Below, piece after piece: positions 50,818 through 60,446 of a stretch of 64,000 bases of DNA (positions are counted from its first letter, which is position 1; every line of letters begins with the position of its first letter). The translations under genes and the position numbers were made by a program. Source of the stretch: Dyella_B humi (GTDB lineage: Bacteria > Pseudomonadota > Gammaproteobacteria > Xanthomonadales > Rhodanobacteraceae); the NCBI RefSeq assembly GCF_044904605.1, contig NZ_JADIKI010000021.1:372001-436000 (forward strand), in the 5' to 3' direction. The notes beneath the pieces were generated by a model. The model worked only from the letters and a program-made list of their open reading frames with translations. It did not search any database and was not told the DNA's origin.

Positions 50818-52217
50818 GAAGATTCTCCTTCGCCCGTGCGTCGCGCGGCCACTCGCAGCAGCAAACCTTGACGGCCGATCACCCGCACTTGCGTTCCGGC
50901 GGGAAGCGCCGCCTCGCTTCGCACGCGCCAGCGTTCACCGCCGATGCGCGCCCATCCTTCACCGCCCGCCGTGACGGGCTGCAGCAATTCACCAGTGTTC
51001 TGCAGCATCTGTTCGTCGCCGTTGAAGGCGCGTGCACGACGCGCGCGCATCACCAGGCGCAACAGCATGGCGAGTAGCGCCATGGCGCAGAAACCGAGGC
51101 CGGCGATCACGCCGAGATTCACCGAATAGCCCGGCACGTCGGTGCGAAACAGCATGATCGAACCTAGTACAAACGCGATCACGCCGCCCACGCCCAGCAC
51201 GCCGGCAGTAGGTATGAATACTTCCGCCAGCAACAAGGCGACACCCAATGCCATCAGCGTCAATCCGGCGTAGCTCACCGGCAGCAGTTGCAGTGCATAA
51301 AGGCCGATCAGCAGACAGATGCCGCCGGCCACGCCCGGATAGAACGAGCCGGGATGGAACGCCTCCAGAATCAAGCCGTAGATACCTGCAAGCAGCAGTA
51401 CGTAGGCGATAGTGGGATTGGTGATGATGCCGAGAAAGCGCGCGCGCCAGTTCGGCGGGTAATCGCGCAACGGCAATCCACGCAGGGCAAGCGTGATGTT
51501 TCCGCCATTTATACGCACCGTGCGGCCATCCGCCTGGGCCAGCAGCGCTTCGCTATCGGGCGCCACGAAATCAGCCACGTGCTGCGCAACGGCCTCGCTG
51601 GCGGTAAGCGTGGCCGCGCCGCGCACTGCTTGCTCTGCCCAGGTAGCGTTGCGTCCATGCATCTGCGCGAGTGAGCGGATGGTGGCGATCGCATCGTTGA
51701 GTACCTTGTTGCTTTCGGCATCCGCCGCGGCGTTGCCGGCCTTATCGCTCGATTTGCTGGACGAAGGTGCCATGTTGTCCAACGGCGCGGGCATCGGCGT
51801 ACGGCCGCCGATGTCTACCGGCGTAGCTGCACCCACATGAGTGGCCGGTGCCATCGCCGCGATCGGGCAGGCATAGAGAATGTACGTGCCCGCCGAGGCA
51901 GCGCGCGCACCGCTCGGCGCCACGTAGCCCAGCACCGGAATCTTCGCCGCAAGAATGCCGGCGATGATGTCGCGCATCGATTCCAGCAAGCCGCCCGGCG
52001 TATCCATCTGCAACACGATCGCCTTCGCGCCATCGTCCGTGGCACGTTGAATAGCGCTGTCGACGTATTCGGCGGCGGCCGGGCCGATCGGGCCGTTGAG
52101 TTCAATGCGGGCGACAAAAGCTTCGCTGGCTGGCGCCTGCGCCATCGAGCGCGTCCAAGCCAACGCCAATGTAGCGCCTACGATGGCACCCCACACGATC
52201 CATCCTTTCCGTGACAT
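50814..52217 (-). CDS. NfeD-family membrane serine protease (long form)
   Basis: 467 residues. A signal sequence is followed by a ClpP/SppA-like protease domain (about 32-240) with the candidate catalytic S108 in AASAGTY and K171 in NKVLND. Four membrane helices (about 265-395) and a C-terminal OB-fold NfeD domain (about 410-460) follow. It is coupled to the slipin gene. Members are linked to envelope quality control. Confidence 0.9.
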   Translation of the reverse strand: MSRKGWIVWGAIVGATLALAWTRSMAQAPASEAFVARIELNGPIGPAAAEYVDSAIQRATDDGAKAIVLQMDTPGGLLESMRDIIAGILAAKIPVLGYVAPSGARAASAGTYILYACPIAAMAPATHVGAATPVDIGGRTPMPAPLDNMAPSSSKSSDKAGNAAADAESNKVLNDAIATIRSLAQMHGRNATWAEQAVRGAATLTASEAVAQHVADFVAPDSEALLAQADGRTVRINGGNITLALRGLPLRDYPPNWRARFLGIITNPTIAYVLLLAGIYGLILEAFHPGSFYPGVAGGICLLIGLYALQLLPVSYAGLTLMALGVALLLAEVFIPTAGVLGVGGVIAFVLGSIMLFRTDVPGYSVNLGVIAGLGFCAMALLAMLLRLVMRARRARAFNGDEQMLQNTGELLQPVTAGGEGWARIGGERWRVRSEAALPAGTQVRVIGRQGLLLRVAARRTGEGESS

Positions 52218-52305
52218 GGCTTTGGTCTCCCGACCGACATGCTCACCGTGCAGCCGTCGGGGGCGGCGGCTGTGGATAGGATATTACGCCGATCGATGGA
52301 GCCGC

Positions 52306-52388
52306 GTAGGTTGGGGTGAGCGGATGCGAACCCCAACAATGACGCGCCGGTCATGGATGGCGATGCTGGGGTTTGCACCCCAGCCTAC
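52306..52388. repeat. GTAGG-TTGGGG palindromic element
   Basis: Outer arms GTAGGTTGGGGT (52306-52317) and the inverted ACCCCAGCCTAC (52377-52388) flank two inner hairpins (GGGGT..CCCCAAC and GCTGGGG..CCCCAGC). The spacing is that of a two-hairpin repeat. Confidence 0.8.
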
Positions 52389-52415
52389 GCGAATCATTCA
52401 AGTTCTGCGCAATGC

Positions 52416-54077
52416 TTATTGCCCGACGTAGTCCACGCGCCACACCGAATTCGAACCATCATCGGTCACCAGCAGCGAACCATCCGGTGCGGTGGTAAGG
52501 CTGACCGGCCGGCCCCACACTTGCCCATTCGGCAGCACAAAACCGGTGAGAAAATCCTCGTATTCGCCGCTGGCTTTGCCGGTGTGATGGCGCGGAATGC
52601 GGATCACTTCGTAACCCACGCGCGTGGCCTTGTTCCAGGAGCCATGCTCGGCAGCGAACAGATCACCCTGGTAGTCGGCGGGAAAATGGCTGGCTTCGTA
52701 GAAGGTGATTTGCAGCGAAGCGTTATGCGGCTGCAGCAGTACATCGGGCGTGAGCACTTTGTCTTTCAGCTCCGGATGCTTGCCCTGATGGCGCGGGTCC
52801 TGGTGACCGCCCATGTACCACCACGGCCATCCGTAGAAACCGTCTTCGCGCACCGAAGTGATGTAGTCGGGCACGAGGTTGTCGCCCAGGCCGTCGCGCT
52901 CGTTGACGGTGGTCCACAGCTGTCCGTTCTTCGGATCGATCGCGATACCGGATGGATTGCGAATACCCCACGCATACCGGCGCCGGTTGGAACCGTCGGG
53001 ATTGAACGCGAGGATGTTCGCGCGGCCTTTCTCCGCGGAGGTGGTATCCGGATCATCGACGTTGGAAGCCGAGCCCACCGCGACGAACATCGTCTTGCTA
53101 TCGAGCGAGAACGCGATGTCACGCGTCCAGTGTCCGCCGCCAGGCAGATCGGCAATATGCTCGGCCGCACCGCGTGCCTGGAGATCGCCATTGCGATACG
53201 GAAAACGCAGCACCGCATTCGTGTCGCCGATGTAGATCCATTGCGGATTCGGGCCGACCGGGTAGAACGCAATGCCGTATGGCTGGTCGAGATGGGCGGC
53301 GAACACGGCGGTTTGCGCGGGTTTGCCGTCCGCGGTCATGCCACGATAAACGCGGATCTGACCGCTTCCGCTTTCAGCAAGAAAAATATCGCCGTTGGGC
53401 GCGGTGCGAATCACACGCGGCGTATCCAATCCTTCCGCATAGAGATTCACCTTGAAGCCCGGCGGCGCTTTCGGCAGCGCTCCTTCGGGACGCGAAACCA
53501 TCTGCGGCGCGTTGCCGGCCGAGCCCGTGGCGTAAGGCGCAGGAAGGTCGGCGACCGTGATCTTGCGCGACTTACCCGGCGCTTCGTAACGGAAGTCGGT
53601 AAACGGCGGAGTCGGCGGCGGCGTGGTGATGGACGAACCGGTAACGACGCTGGCTCCCGCCGCGGGCGCTTTCACGGTGGGCAACGTCTTCAGGTACGCC
53701 ACGATCTGCCAGCGCTCTTTTTCCGGCAGTGCCGCCCAGGACGGCATGCCATCCTTTACATCGCCCTTGGTAATGAACCAGAACAGCGCGCCTTCCGTCG
53801 CTTGCTGCGCGGGCCCTTGCCGCAGCGCGGGAATATTGCCGGCGCCCTGCCCCACGCCGCCGTGGCAACTGGCGCAGTTCGCCGCATAAAATTTGCCGCC
53901 GGCGCTGATCGCATCGGCTTGCCCTTGATACGGATTGGCGACCGAAGCGGCAGCACTCGGCACGTGATGGAATGTCTCTTGCGCAAGCGCCACGGTGGAC
54001 AGCAGCCCCAGGCAACCGGCCAAGGCAACATGAAGCGCGCGGGATGATGCCGACGACATCGAAAAATACATGGCCAT
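52416..54077 (-). CDS. Cytochrome c-fused PQQ-dependent sorbosone/glucose dehydrogenase
   Basis: 553 residues. A signal peptide ends about residue 32 (ALAQ). Heme c is attached at C68-x2-C71-H72 with Met111 as likely sixth ligand. The C-terminal beta-propeller (about 195-550) has GDIFLAESGSGQIRV, YPVGPNPQWIYIGDTNAV, SWNKATRVGYEVIRI and DDGSNSVWRV blocks of PQQ sugar/sorbosone dehydrogenases. It would oxidise sugars in the periplasm and pass electrons to its own cytochrome. AGAGGCGG precedes the ATG at 54077. PQQ synthesis genes are not in the window. Confidence 0.87.
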   Translation of the reverse strand: MAMYFSMSSASSRALHVALAGCLGLLSTVALAQETFHHVPSAAASVANPYQGQADAISAGGKFYAANCASCHGGVGQGAGNIPALRQGPAQQATEGALFWFITKGDVKDGMPSWAALPEKERWQIVAYLKTLPTVKAPAAGASVVTGSSITTPPPTPPFTDFRYEAPGKSRKITVADLPAPYATGSAGNAPQMVSRPEGALPKAPPGFKVNLYAEGLDTPRVIRTAPNGDIFLAESGSGQIRVYRGMTADGKPAQTAVFAAHLDQPYGIAFYPVGPNPQWIYIGDTNAVLRFPYRNGDLQARGAAEHIADLPGGGHWTRDIAFSLDSKTMFVAVGSASNVDDPDTTSAEKGRANILAFNPDGSNRRRYAWGIRNPSGIAIDPKNGQLWTTVNERDGLGDNLVPDYITSVREDGFYGWPWWYMGGHQDPRHQGKHPELKDKVLTPDVLLQPHNASLQITFYEASHFPADYQGDLFAAEHGSWNKATRVGYEVIRIPRHHTGKASGEYEDFLTGFVLPNGQVWGRPVSLTTAPDGSLLVTDDGSNSVWRVDYVGQ

Positions 54078-54238
54078 AAGCCGCCTCTGATCGCGATGAA
54101 TGCAGGGAGATGACACAACGCCATCCATGCGTCGCAAGCCGCAACGGATTGTCGGGCGTTTGTCGTTGCACAGGAGTGCACGATGCTACGGAAAGATTGC
54201 CCGATCGCGTCACCCTGCCATAGGTCATGCCCGATCGC

Positions 54239-54281
54239 AGAGTCTGTTGAATGTCTCTGCGGGGGACATTGAACAGGCTCT
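54239..54281. repeat. Near-perfect inverted repeat (GAGCCTGTTCAATGTC type)
   Basis: AGAGTCTGTTGAATGTC (54239-54255) and GACATTGAACAGGCTCT (54265-54281) pair with two mismatches around a 9-base loop. It abuts the stop of the next small gene. No U-tract is present. Confidence 0.65.
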
Positions 54282-54283
54282 CT

Positions 54284-54508
54284 TTAGGCTTCCGAATCGT
54301 CGTCGGGCTCCACGTCGATTTCACGGAAGTAGTGATCGATCAGGTTTCTTGCCTCTTCTTCCCAGCGCGAGGGACCGCCCGCGGCCACGATGTGGCGCCG
54401 AGGATCATCGGGGAAGTGGATGATGCCGCTGCGGGAATCAGCGCCGCCGTTGTATTCGTGCGTGAACTTGATGCCGCGATATTCGCCGAACTGCTGATCG
54501 GGACTCAT
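54284..54508 (-). CDS. Small acidic protein, unknown
   Basis: 74 residues from the ATG at 54508 (MSPDQQFGEYRGIKFTHEYN). The frame extends upstream to a TTG at 54547, giving 87 residues. The protein is acidic, with a DDDSE tail, and has no motif that I recognise. A helical segment near residues 45-60 (RWEEEARNLIDHYFREI) is well formed. Confidence 0.6.
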   Translation of the reverse strand: MSPDQQFGEYRGIKFTHEYNGGADSRSGIIHFPDDPRRHIVAAGGPSRWEEEARNLIDHYFREIDVEPDDDSEA

Positions 54509-54576
54509 GGATGAGGTGCCTGCCGGTGGTGGTGCATCAGCAGACAAGTGTAAGTGAACACGACCTCGATGAAGAC

Positions 54577-55002
54577 TTATCCGCCTCCTGGCACGCGCTG
54601 CCGAAGGGAGATGGGCTCATCAGAAAGCCGCCTGCGCACGTTCCGCACATGGGTGACGCTGGGTGCCAGTGGCCGATGGTCAGAAATTGACACACTCAGC
54701 ACGCCGAGCGCGATGCCGATCAACGTCAGCGCCAGACCGGAAGGCACTTCGCCAAGAAAACGCACCAACTTGGCAGCGCCGTACCAGGAGTGCGGATTGT
54801 TCACGAACGTGCACGCATCCGGGCAAACGCCGCGAATCCACGCCATCACGGGCGGCTGCTTTGTCCAATGCCCATCGTGCAGCCACTGCAAACCCTGGAA
54901 GCCCAGCCACAGCACCGAGATCATGTTCAGCATCACGGCCCCTAGCCACAGCGAAAAGGCTGTTCCCTCCCGGGCCAGTTCCGTAAAACGCGTGGTTGTC
55001 AT
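54577..55002 (-). CDS. Membrane protein, unknown
   Basis: 141 residues with two predicted membrane helices (about 15-37 and 85-108) and two cysteines in the intervening loop (VCPDACTF). The C-terminus is basic. CAGGTG lies eight bases before the ATG at 55002. No family recognised. Confidence 0.6.
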   Translation of the reverse strand: MTTTRFTELAREGTAFSLWLGAVMLNMISVLWLGFQGLQWLHDGHWTKQPPVMAWIRGVCPDACTFVNNPHSWYGAAKLVRFLGEVPSGLALTLIGIALGVLSVSISDHRPLAPSVTHVRNVRRRLSDEPISLRQRVPGGG

Positions 55003-55183
55003 GGCAAAGCACCTGCGAATTTGCGTCGTGGGATGCATGAGTTCATGCATATCCTGTGCCCTAGCCTGTACTGCCGAATGATTCAGAAAAACGAGGATGC
55101 TTCACGGCTCAAGTCACCCGCCCCGCTGGCCGATATGCCATCACGGACCTCGCGTCCGCCTCACACTGCAAGGGGAACGTGCC

Positions 55184-55372
55184 ATGACCCTGTCGGTCGT
55201 CCAAGACCTGATGCTGCACAACCTTTCCTGCCCCCAATGTCGCGCCAGCGAGCCGTGCTTGGTCGCCGAGCACATCGAGGACAGCTGGCCCCGGCGCGTC
55301 GCTCTGGAGGCCGCCGCCAGCCTGCGCAAGATCACCAACCTGGATGAAAAACAGGCCGTGATGGCTTCGTAG
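55184..55372 (+). CDS. Small protein with CPQC motif, unknown
   Basis: 62 residues. AAGGGG precedes the ATG at 55184 with a good spacing. The motif CPQC (about residues 16-19) and a further Cys at about 25 suggest metal binding, and a helix covers 40-60. No family is recognised. A strong terminator at 55494-55538 ends this strand. Confidence 0.6.
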   Translation: MTLSVVQDLMLHNLSCPQCRASEPCLVAEHIEDSWPRRVALEAAASLRKITNLDEKQAVMAS

Positions 55373-55493
55373 CAACCAAAGAAATAATGGCCCATAAGGA
55401 CAACGGCTTGGCCCTGTCCTGCAAGAGACGTCCGCCGGGCTCACCCGTAGACTGGAGCCACATCCACCCTTGACATCAGTCATTCAGACTGAC

Positions 55494-55538
55494 GGCGCTG
55501 ACGTGATTTCCGCTTCCACGTCAGCGCCTTCTTTTTTT
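55494..55538 (+). terminator. Intrinsic terminator
   Basis: GGCGCTGACGTG (55494-55505) and CACGTCAGCGCC (55517-55528) form a 12-bp stem followed by TTCTTTTTTT. It ends the plus-strand transcript of the 62-residue gene and lies just beyond the end of the convergent regulator gene. Confidence 0.93.
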
Positions 55539-55545
55539 GCGCCTT

Positions 55546-57912
55546 TCAGAATTCGACCGCCGAGGCGGCCGTCGGCAACGGTCGGTCGCCAGCCAACTGC
55601 TGCGCCTTGCTGCGGGATTTCTCCCAGGAATCGGTTTGGCCCAGGGCCTGGTAGACGCGCGCTTCCACCCACGCAGCGCGCCAGTCGACGTCGCTCCAGG
55701 CGGAAAGCCGGCCACTCACTGCCACCGCCTGATCCACGTGCCCCGTATCCAACAGCGCCAGCGCGTACGCCTTACCGACGCTGACGATCACTTCAGGCAC
55801 GCCCAGCTTGTCCGCCAGGTCCATCGCAAGCTTGAACTGTTCGATCGCCTTATCGCGGTTACCGTCGATCCAGGCTTGCGCGGCCATCGCGCGCAACGCG
55901 TAGATATGTGTCCAATCGCTCTTCACCGGCAGGCGAGATTCCCAATCCACCATGGCGGCAATCTCGTGCCTGGCTTGGTCGATCTTGCCGACGCGCTGCA
56001 GTGCTGAAATGCGGGTCAGCCACGTCTCGGCATAATCGCGCTGATCGTCCTCTTCCAGGACGGGCGTGAGCGCGTTTGCCGCCAGCGTGGCAGCGCGCTC
56101 ATTGTCGCCATGATCCAAGGCCAGCCGGGCCAGCCATTTGTATGCCTGGGCGCGCAGGCCGGGTTCTTTTTCCGGGCCGATATCGCTGAGCACGCGCTCC
56201 AGCAGTGCCTTGGCTTCGGCGGTACGCCCGTTGTCGGCGAGCGCGGTGGCGCGCAGCCAAGTCATCTCATGGCGCATATCGTCGCCGATGAAACCGAAAT
56301 CCTTGCCCTTCTCCTCCAGCGGCCAGAAGCGGTCGGTGGTAGCCAGTTCGTCCGGAAACTTCAGCAGCATCTGCTGCGCATAGGCCAGGCCGTCCAACGT
56401 GGAAAGCAGCATCGAGCGCATGCCCATGCTCACGAACTGATCGTAGGCGTGCTGCATCAAGGTCGCCGCCGCTTCGGGCTGCGAGCGACGCAAGGCGAGA
56501 TCGCCCATGACAAAGTCCGACTTGGCCACGCCCACCAGGTCGCCGGCCACGGCATAGTTGACGCGTGCACGGCCAATATCCGCGGTGGCTTCCTCCAGCT
56601 TCCACGTGTAGTCGTTGGCGCGGGCACGATTGAGATAGGCGGTAGCCAGGGCGCCGAAATTTTTCTGCCCTCGCAGCGTGCCTACCGCTTCGTCGAGCGC
56701 AGCCGAGCTTTCCGCCCATTTGCGCTGGTCCATGTAAATGCTGCCCAGCACGGTGAGGATCTCGCCGCGCAGTACGGGTTCCTGATTGCTCGGCAATTGT
56801 TTCAGCAGTGCTTCGAGCTTCTGCCGGCAGGAATCCATCTTTGCATCATCGCAATCGAGCGAAGCCCACAGGTAGGCAACCTCGTGGTTATTGCGCACCT
56901 CCGGCGGCGCCTTCTCGATCAGTTCGCGCGCTACCTGCGGCTGACCGGCCAGTCTGGCCGCGTCGATGCGCTGCAGATACTGCGCCACCGAGCCGCCTGA
57001 TGAAGCCGAACCGTTGCCGGAGGTGTAACCCAATTGCGCTAGAAGCAGATCACTGGCTGTGTGCGCGGCCTCCATGACGTCGTTGGACGACGCCTCCGCT
57101 TTCCACGTGCGCCCGTCCTGGCTCCTCGCATCCAGGTGCACGCGCCAGCGATCGCCCGACAGTTCCGCACTCGGATGCACCACCAGAGCGAATGCGGAAA
57201 GCTTCGCGCCGGACGCATCGTTGCTGTCCCTGAGCAAGTCCAATACCGCCTGGCTGCTTTCCGTAGGCACCTTCGCGTCGCGCAGGCGGGAGGCGATCAT
57301 GTCCATCATTCCCAGGTGCAGCCAGTTCCAGTCGTCAGGCGCCTTCACGTCGACTGGCAGCACTACCGCCGCACTGCGATTGAACTGGAAATTCGGCGTG
57401 GCGACCCGGCTGCTGAGCCGTTGCCATCCGGCGTAGACAAGGCCAAGCAAAAGCGTGCAGGCCAATGCAATGAGTAGGGGTCGACGAATCGGCGACGTCT
57501 TCCATCGGCTACCTGTTGCGGCCTCGTCGCCGCGCGCATCGTCCACCACCATCGGCGCGGCTTCAGGGAGTGCAGGCGTCTGCTGCAGTACTTGCGTCTC
57601 TAGCATCCAGCGATAGCCGACTCGCGCTACGGTCTTGATGCAGCGCTGTTCGTTGCCGGCATCACCCAGAGCGCGACGCAAGCGCACGATGGTTTGCGCG
57701 AGCAGATTGTCGCTGACGTCGACGCGCCCCCATACCGCGGAAATCAGCTCGTCCTTACCGACCGGACGCTCGCGGTGCTCGATGAGATAGACCAGGCAGT
57801 CAAATGCGCTCGCCGCCAGATCGATCGGCTCACCGTTGCGGCTCAGCTCGCGCGCAAGCGGGTTGAGCCGAAATTCACCGAAGCAATAAGCGGTCGCCCC
57901 CGTGCTCGTCAT
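55546..57912 (-). CDS. Membrane-anchored winged-helix regulator with TPR sensor domain (copy 2)
   Basis: 788 residues. An OmpR/PhoB-type winged helix (about 8-106, ending GYRWMLE) is followed by a linker, a single membrane helix (about 146-166) and a large periplasmic region of tetratricopeptide-like repeats (about 310-780). The architecture is that of CadC/ToxR-type one-component regulators. The sister gene upstream is about the same length and similar throughout. The ligand is unknown. A single ATG start at 57912 sits 82 bases after the sister gene. Confidence 0.85.
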   Translation of the reverse strand: MTSTGATAYCFGEFRLNPLARELSRNGEPIDLAASAFDCLVYLIEHRERPVGKDELISAVWGRVDVSDNLLAQTIVRLRRALGDAGNEQRCIKTVARVGYRWMLETQVLQQTPALPEAAPMVVDDARGDEAATGSRWKTSPIRRPLLIALACTLLLGLVYAGWQRLSSRVATPNFQFNRSAAVVLPVDVKAPDDWNWLHLGMMDMIASRLRDAKVPTESSQAVLDLLRDSNDASGAKLSAFALVVHPSAELSGDRWRVHLDARSQDGRTWKAEASSNDVMEAAHTASDLLLAQLGYTSGNGSASSGGSVAQYLQRIDAARLAGQPQVARELIEKAPPEVRNNHEVAYLWASLDCDDAKMDSCRQKLEALLKQLPSNQEPVLRGEILTVLGSIYMDQRKWAESSAALDEAVGTLRGQKNFGALATAYLNRARANDYTWKLEEATADIGRARVNYAVAGDLVGVAKSDFVMGDLALRRSQPEAAATLMQHAYDQFVSMGMRSMLLSTLDGLAYAQQMLLKFPDELATTDRFWPLEEKGKDFGFIGDDMRHEMTWLRATALADNGRTAEAKALLERVLSDIGPEKEPGLRAQAYKWLARLALDHGDNERAATLAANALTPVLEEDDQRDYAETWLTRISALQRVGKIDQARHEIAAMVDWESRLPVKSDWTHIYALRAMAAQAWIDGNRDKAIEQFKLAMDLADKLGVPEVIVSVGKAYALALLDTGHVDQAVAVSGRLSAWSDVDWRAAWVEARVYQALGQTDSWEKSRSKAQQLAGDRPLPTAASAVEF

Positions 57913-57994
57913 TGTACTTGTCTACATCGAGCCATTCGTCAGCATGATACATGCCAGCCACCGGCTTGGCTGTGGGGTTGATAGCAGAAGTTGC

Positions 57995-60346
57995 CTAGAA
58001 CACCGCCATCACCGACGCCGGCAACACCCGATCGCCCGCAAGCTGCTGTGCCTTGTTGCGAGCCTTCTGCGCCGAAGCGCCTTGCCCCAACGCTTGGAGC
58101 ACGCTCGCTTCTACCCGGGCTGCGCGCCAATCGGTATTAGTCCAGTCGGAAAGGCGGCCGCTGACGGCTACTGCCTGATCCACCTGCCCGGCCGCGAGCA
58201 GCGTTAACGCATAGGAGTGGCCGACGTCGACGATGACATCCGGCACGCCCATGGTGTCCGCTGCCGCCATGGCGAGCTTCAATTGTTCGAGCGCCTGGTC
58301 ATGCTGCCCTTCGCTCCATGCCTGGGCAGCTTTCGCGCGCATCAGCCAGATCGAAATCAAGTCGTCCTGCTTCGGCAGGTGCGCCGCCCATGCCTGCATG
58401 GCGGCAACGTTGCGCCTGAGTTCGTCCGTTTTACCGACACGCTGCAGTGCCACGGTATTGACGAACCACGCCTCGCCGTAATCGTGCGGATCATCGTCTT
58501 CCTGCAAGGTCGGCCCGGTCATCGCCTTGTCTATCCAGGACAACGCGCCCTGCACGTCGTCGCGTTCCAACGCAAGCTTGGCTAACAAGGTGTCCACGCC
58601 GGCGCGCAAATCCGCTTCCTCTTTCGGATCCAATTCTGCTCGCATGTGTTCGAGCAACGTGCTGGCATCGGATGTGCGGCCATTATCGGCAAGCGCCATG
58701 GCACGCATCAGGGTGAGCTGATGGCGCACGTAGTCGTCGAGAAAATCCATGTGCTTTTGGTCGAACGGCCAGTAGCGGTCGGTGGTAGCCAATTCTTCGG
58801 GAAACTGCAGCAGCATTTTCTGCGAGTAGGCCAAACCCTGCAGTGCTGAGGAAAGCAACTGCCGCATGCCCATGCGTTGGTACTGCTCGTAGGCGTGTTG
58901 CATCAAGGACAGCGAAGCCGCGAACTGGCCGCGACTTTGCGCCATCATCCCCATGGCGAAATCCACTCTGGCCTGGCCTATGCTGTCGCCCGCCAGCGTG
59001 AAGTTGATGCGCGCACGGCCGAGATCAGACGTGGCTTCGTCAAGCTTGCCCCCGAAAAAAAGCAGGTGAGAACGATCCAGATAGGCGTTCGCCAAAGCTT
59101 CGGTGTCTTTTTGACCCTGCAGAATGTGCACGGCTTCGTCGAGCGCTGCCTCGCCTTCGGCAAACTGATTTTTGCGTCGATACGGAAACCACAGCGCAGT
59201 GAGTACCTTGCCGCGCAGGACGGGATGCTCCTTGGCGGACACTTGCTTGCGCAACTCGGTCAGCGATTGCTCGCAGGGATCGAGCTTTCCTTCGTCGCAA
59301 TAAAGCTCGGCCTGAGCAAAGGCAAGCTCGGGTGTACGGCGCAAGTTGGGCGGCGCGCTTTCGATAAGCTGACGCGCAAGTTCGGGTTGCCCCGCAAGCT
59401 GTGCTGCCTCGATGCGCAACAGGTACTCCTGCGAACCACCGGATGCCTGCCTGCCGGACGGCCCCTCGAAACCAAGCTGAGCCAGCAGCAGATCGCTCGC
59501 CGCACGCGCGGCAGCCAGCACGTCACCGGATGACGACTCCGCCTGCCAGCTTCGTCCGTCTTTGCTCTTGGCATCCAGATGCACATGCCAATGGCTGTCC
59601 GACAGTACAACATGCGGCGTCACCACCAGCGCGAACGAAGCAAGTTGGGCATCTCCACCCGATTGACTGAGCAGATTGAGTACGTCCTGGCTGTTCTCGG
59701 TGGGCACCTTCGCGTCACGCAACCGGGTGGAAAGCAGATCCATCAATCCCAGGTGCAGCCATTTCCAATCGTCGGGCGCATTCACTTCGGCTGGCAACAC
59801 GATCGCCGTGCCCTGATTGAAATGCATGGGTGCCGGAGCCGGCCTGAAAGGGCCGCCCTGCCACACCAAGTAGCTCACCGCCAGCACGACCGTAAGCAGC
59901 AGCGCCACCAGAAGCGAGCGCCGTACGTGTGGCGTACGCGGATGCGCACCATGCATGCCGACGTCATCGCCAGCAACGGCAGCATCCGCTTGCAGCGGAT
60001 TCTGCGGTAGCGTGTCGGAAGCCGTGGACGCCACCGTCGTATCCAGCATCCAGCGATAACCTACGCGCGCCACGGTCTTGATGCAGCGCTGCTCGGTGCC
60101 TGCATCGCCCAGCGCACGCCGCAGGCGCACGATGGTTTGCGCAAGCAGGTTGTCGCTGACGTCGGCGCGTCCCCATACTGCCGAGATCAGCTCGTCCCTG
60201 CCCACCGGGCGCTCGCGGTGTTCAACCAGATACACCAGGCAATCGAACGCGCTGGCGGCGAGCGCGACTGGTGCGCCGCTGCGCGTCAATTCCCTGGTAA
60301 GAGAATTAAGGCGGAAATCGCCGAAGGAATAAACTGGAGTCCCCAT
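57995..60346 (-). CDS. Membrane-anchored winged-helix regulator with TPR sensor domain (copy 1)
   Basis: 783 residues from ATG 60346; a GTG at 60367 would add seven. The DNA-binding domain (about 4-100) is nearly identical to that of the downstream copy (FDCLVYLxEHRERPVG, NLLAQTIVRLRRALGDAG). A membrane helix (about 148-168, LLVALLLTVVLAVSYLVW) and TPR-like repeats follow. Divergence is concentrated in the periplasmic domain, so the two copies probably recognise related DNA but different signals (inference). Confidence 0.85.
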   Translation of the reverse strand: MGTPVYSFGDFRLNSLTRELTRSGAPVALAASAFDCLVYLVEHRERPVGRDELISAVWGRADVSDNLLAQTIVRLRRALGDAGTEQRCIKTVARVGYRWMLDTTVASTASDTLPQNPLQADAAVAGDDVGMHGAHPRTPHVRRSLLVALLLTVVLAVSYLVWQGGPFRPAPAPMHFNQGTAIVLPAEVNAPDDWKWLHLGLMDLLSTRLRDAKVPTENSQDVLNLLSQSGGDAQLASFALVVTPHVVLSDSHWHVHLDAKSKDGRSWQAESSSGDVLAAARAASDLLLAQLGFEGPSGRQASGGSQEYLLRIEAAQLAGQPELARQLIESAPPNLRRTPELAFAQAELYCDEGKLDPCEQSLTELRKQVSAKEHPVLRGKVLTALWFPYRRKNQFAEGEAALDEAVHILQGQKDTEALANAYLDRSHLLFFGGKLDEATSDLGRARINFTLAGDSIGQARVDFAMGMMAQSRGQFAASLSLMQHAYEQYQRMGMRQLLSSALQGLAYSQKMLLQFPEELATTDRYWPFDQKHMDFLDDYVRHQLTLMRAMALADNGRTSDASTLLEHMRAELDPKEEADLRAGVDTLLAKLALERDDVQGALSWIDKAMTGPTLQEDDDPHDYGEAWFVNTVALQRVGKTDELRRNVAAMQAWAAHLPKQDDLISIWLMRAKAAQAWSEGQHDQALEQLKLAMAAADTMGVPDVIVDVGHSYALTLLAAGQVDQAVAVSGRLSDWTNTDWRAARVEASVLQALGQGASAQKARNKAQQLAGDRVLPASVMAVF

Positions 60347-60446
60347 GAGCGGAATTTTACCACTCACTCGGGGTGATAAATTTATTCAAACACGCCGGCG
60401 GATATGCGGGGCACCACAATTTTCCTTATGGTCATCGCGGCCTAAC

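Noticed and set aside
52353..54047. 564-codon plus-strand frame opposite the sorbosone dehydrogenase
   Set aside because: Mirror frame; the minus strand carries a signal peptide, heme motif and propeller blocks.
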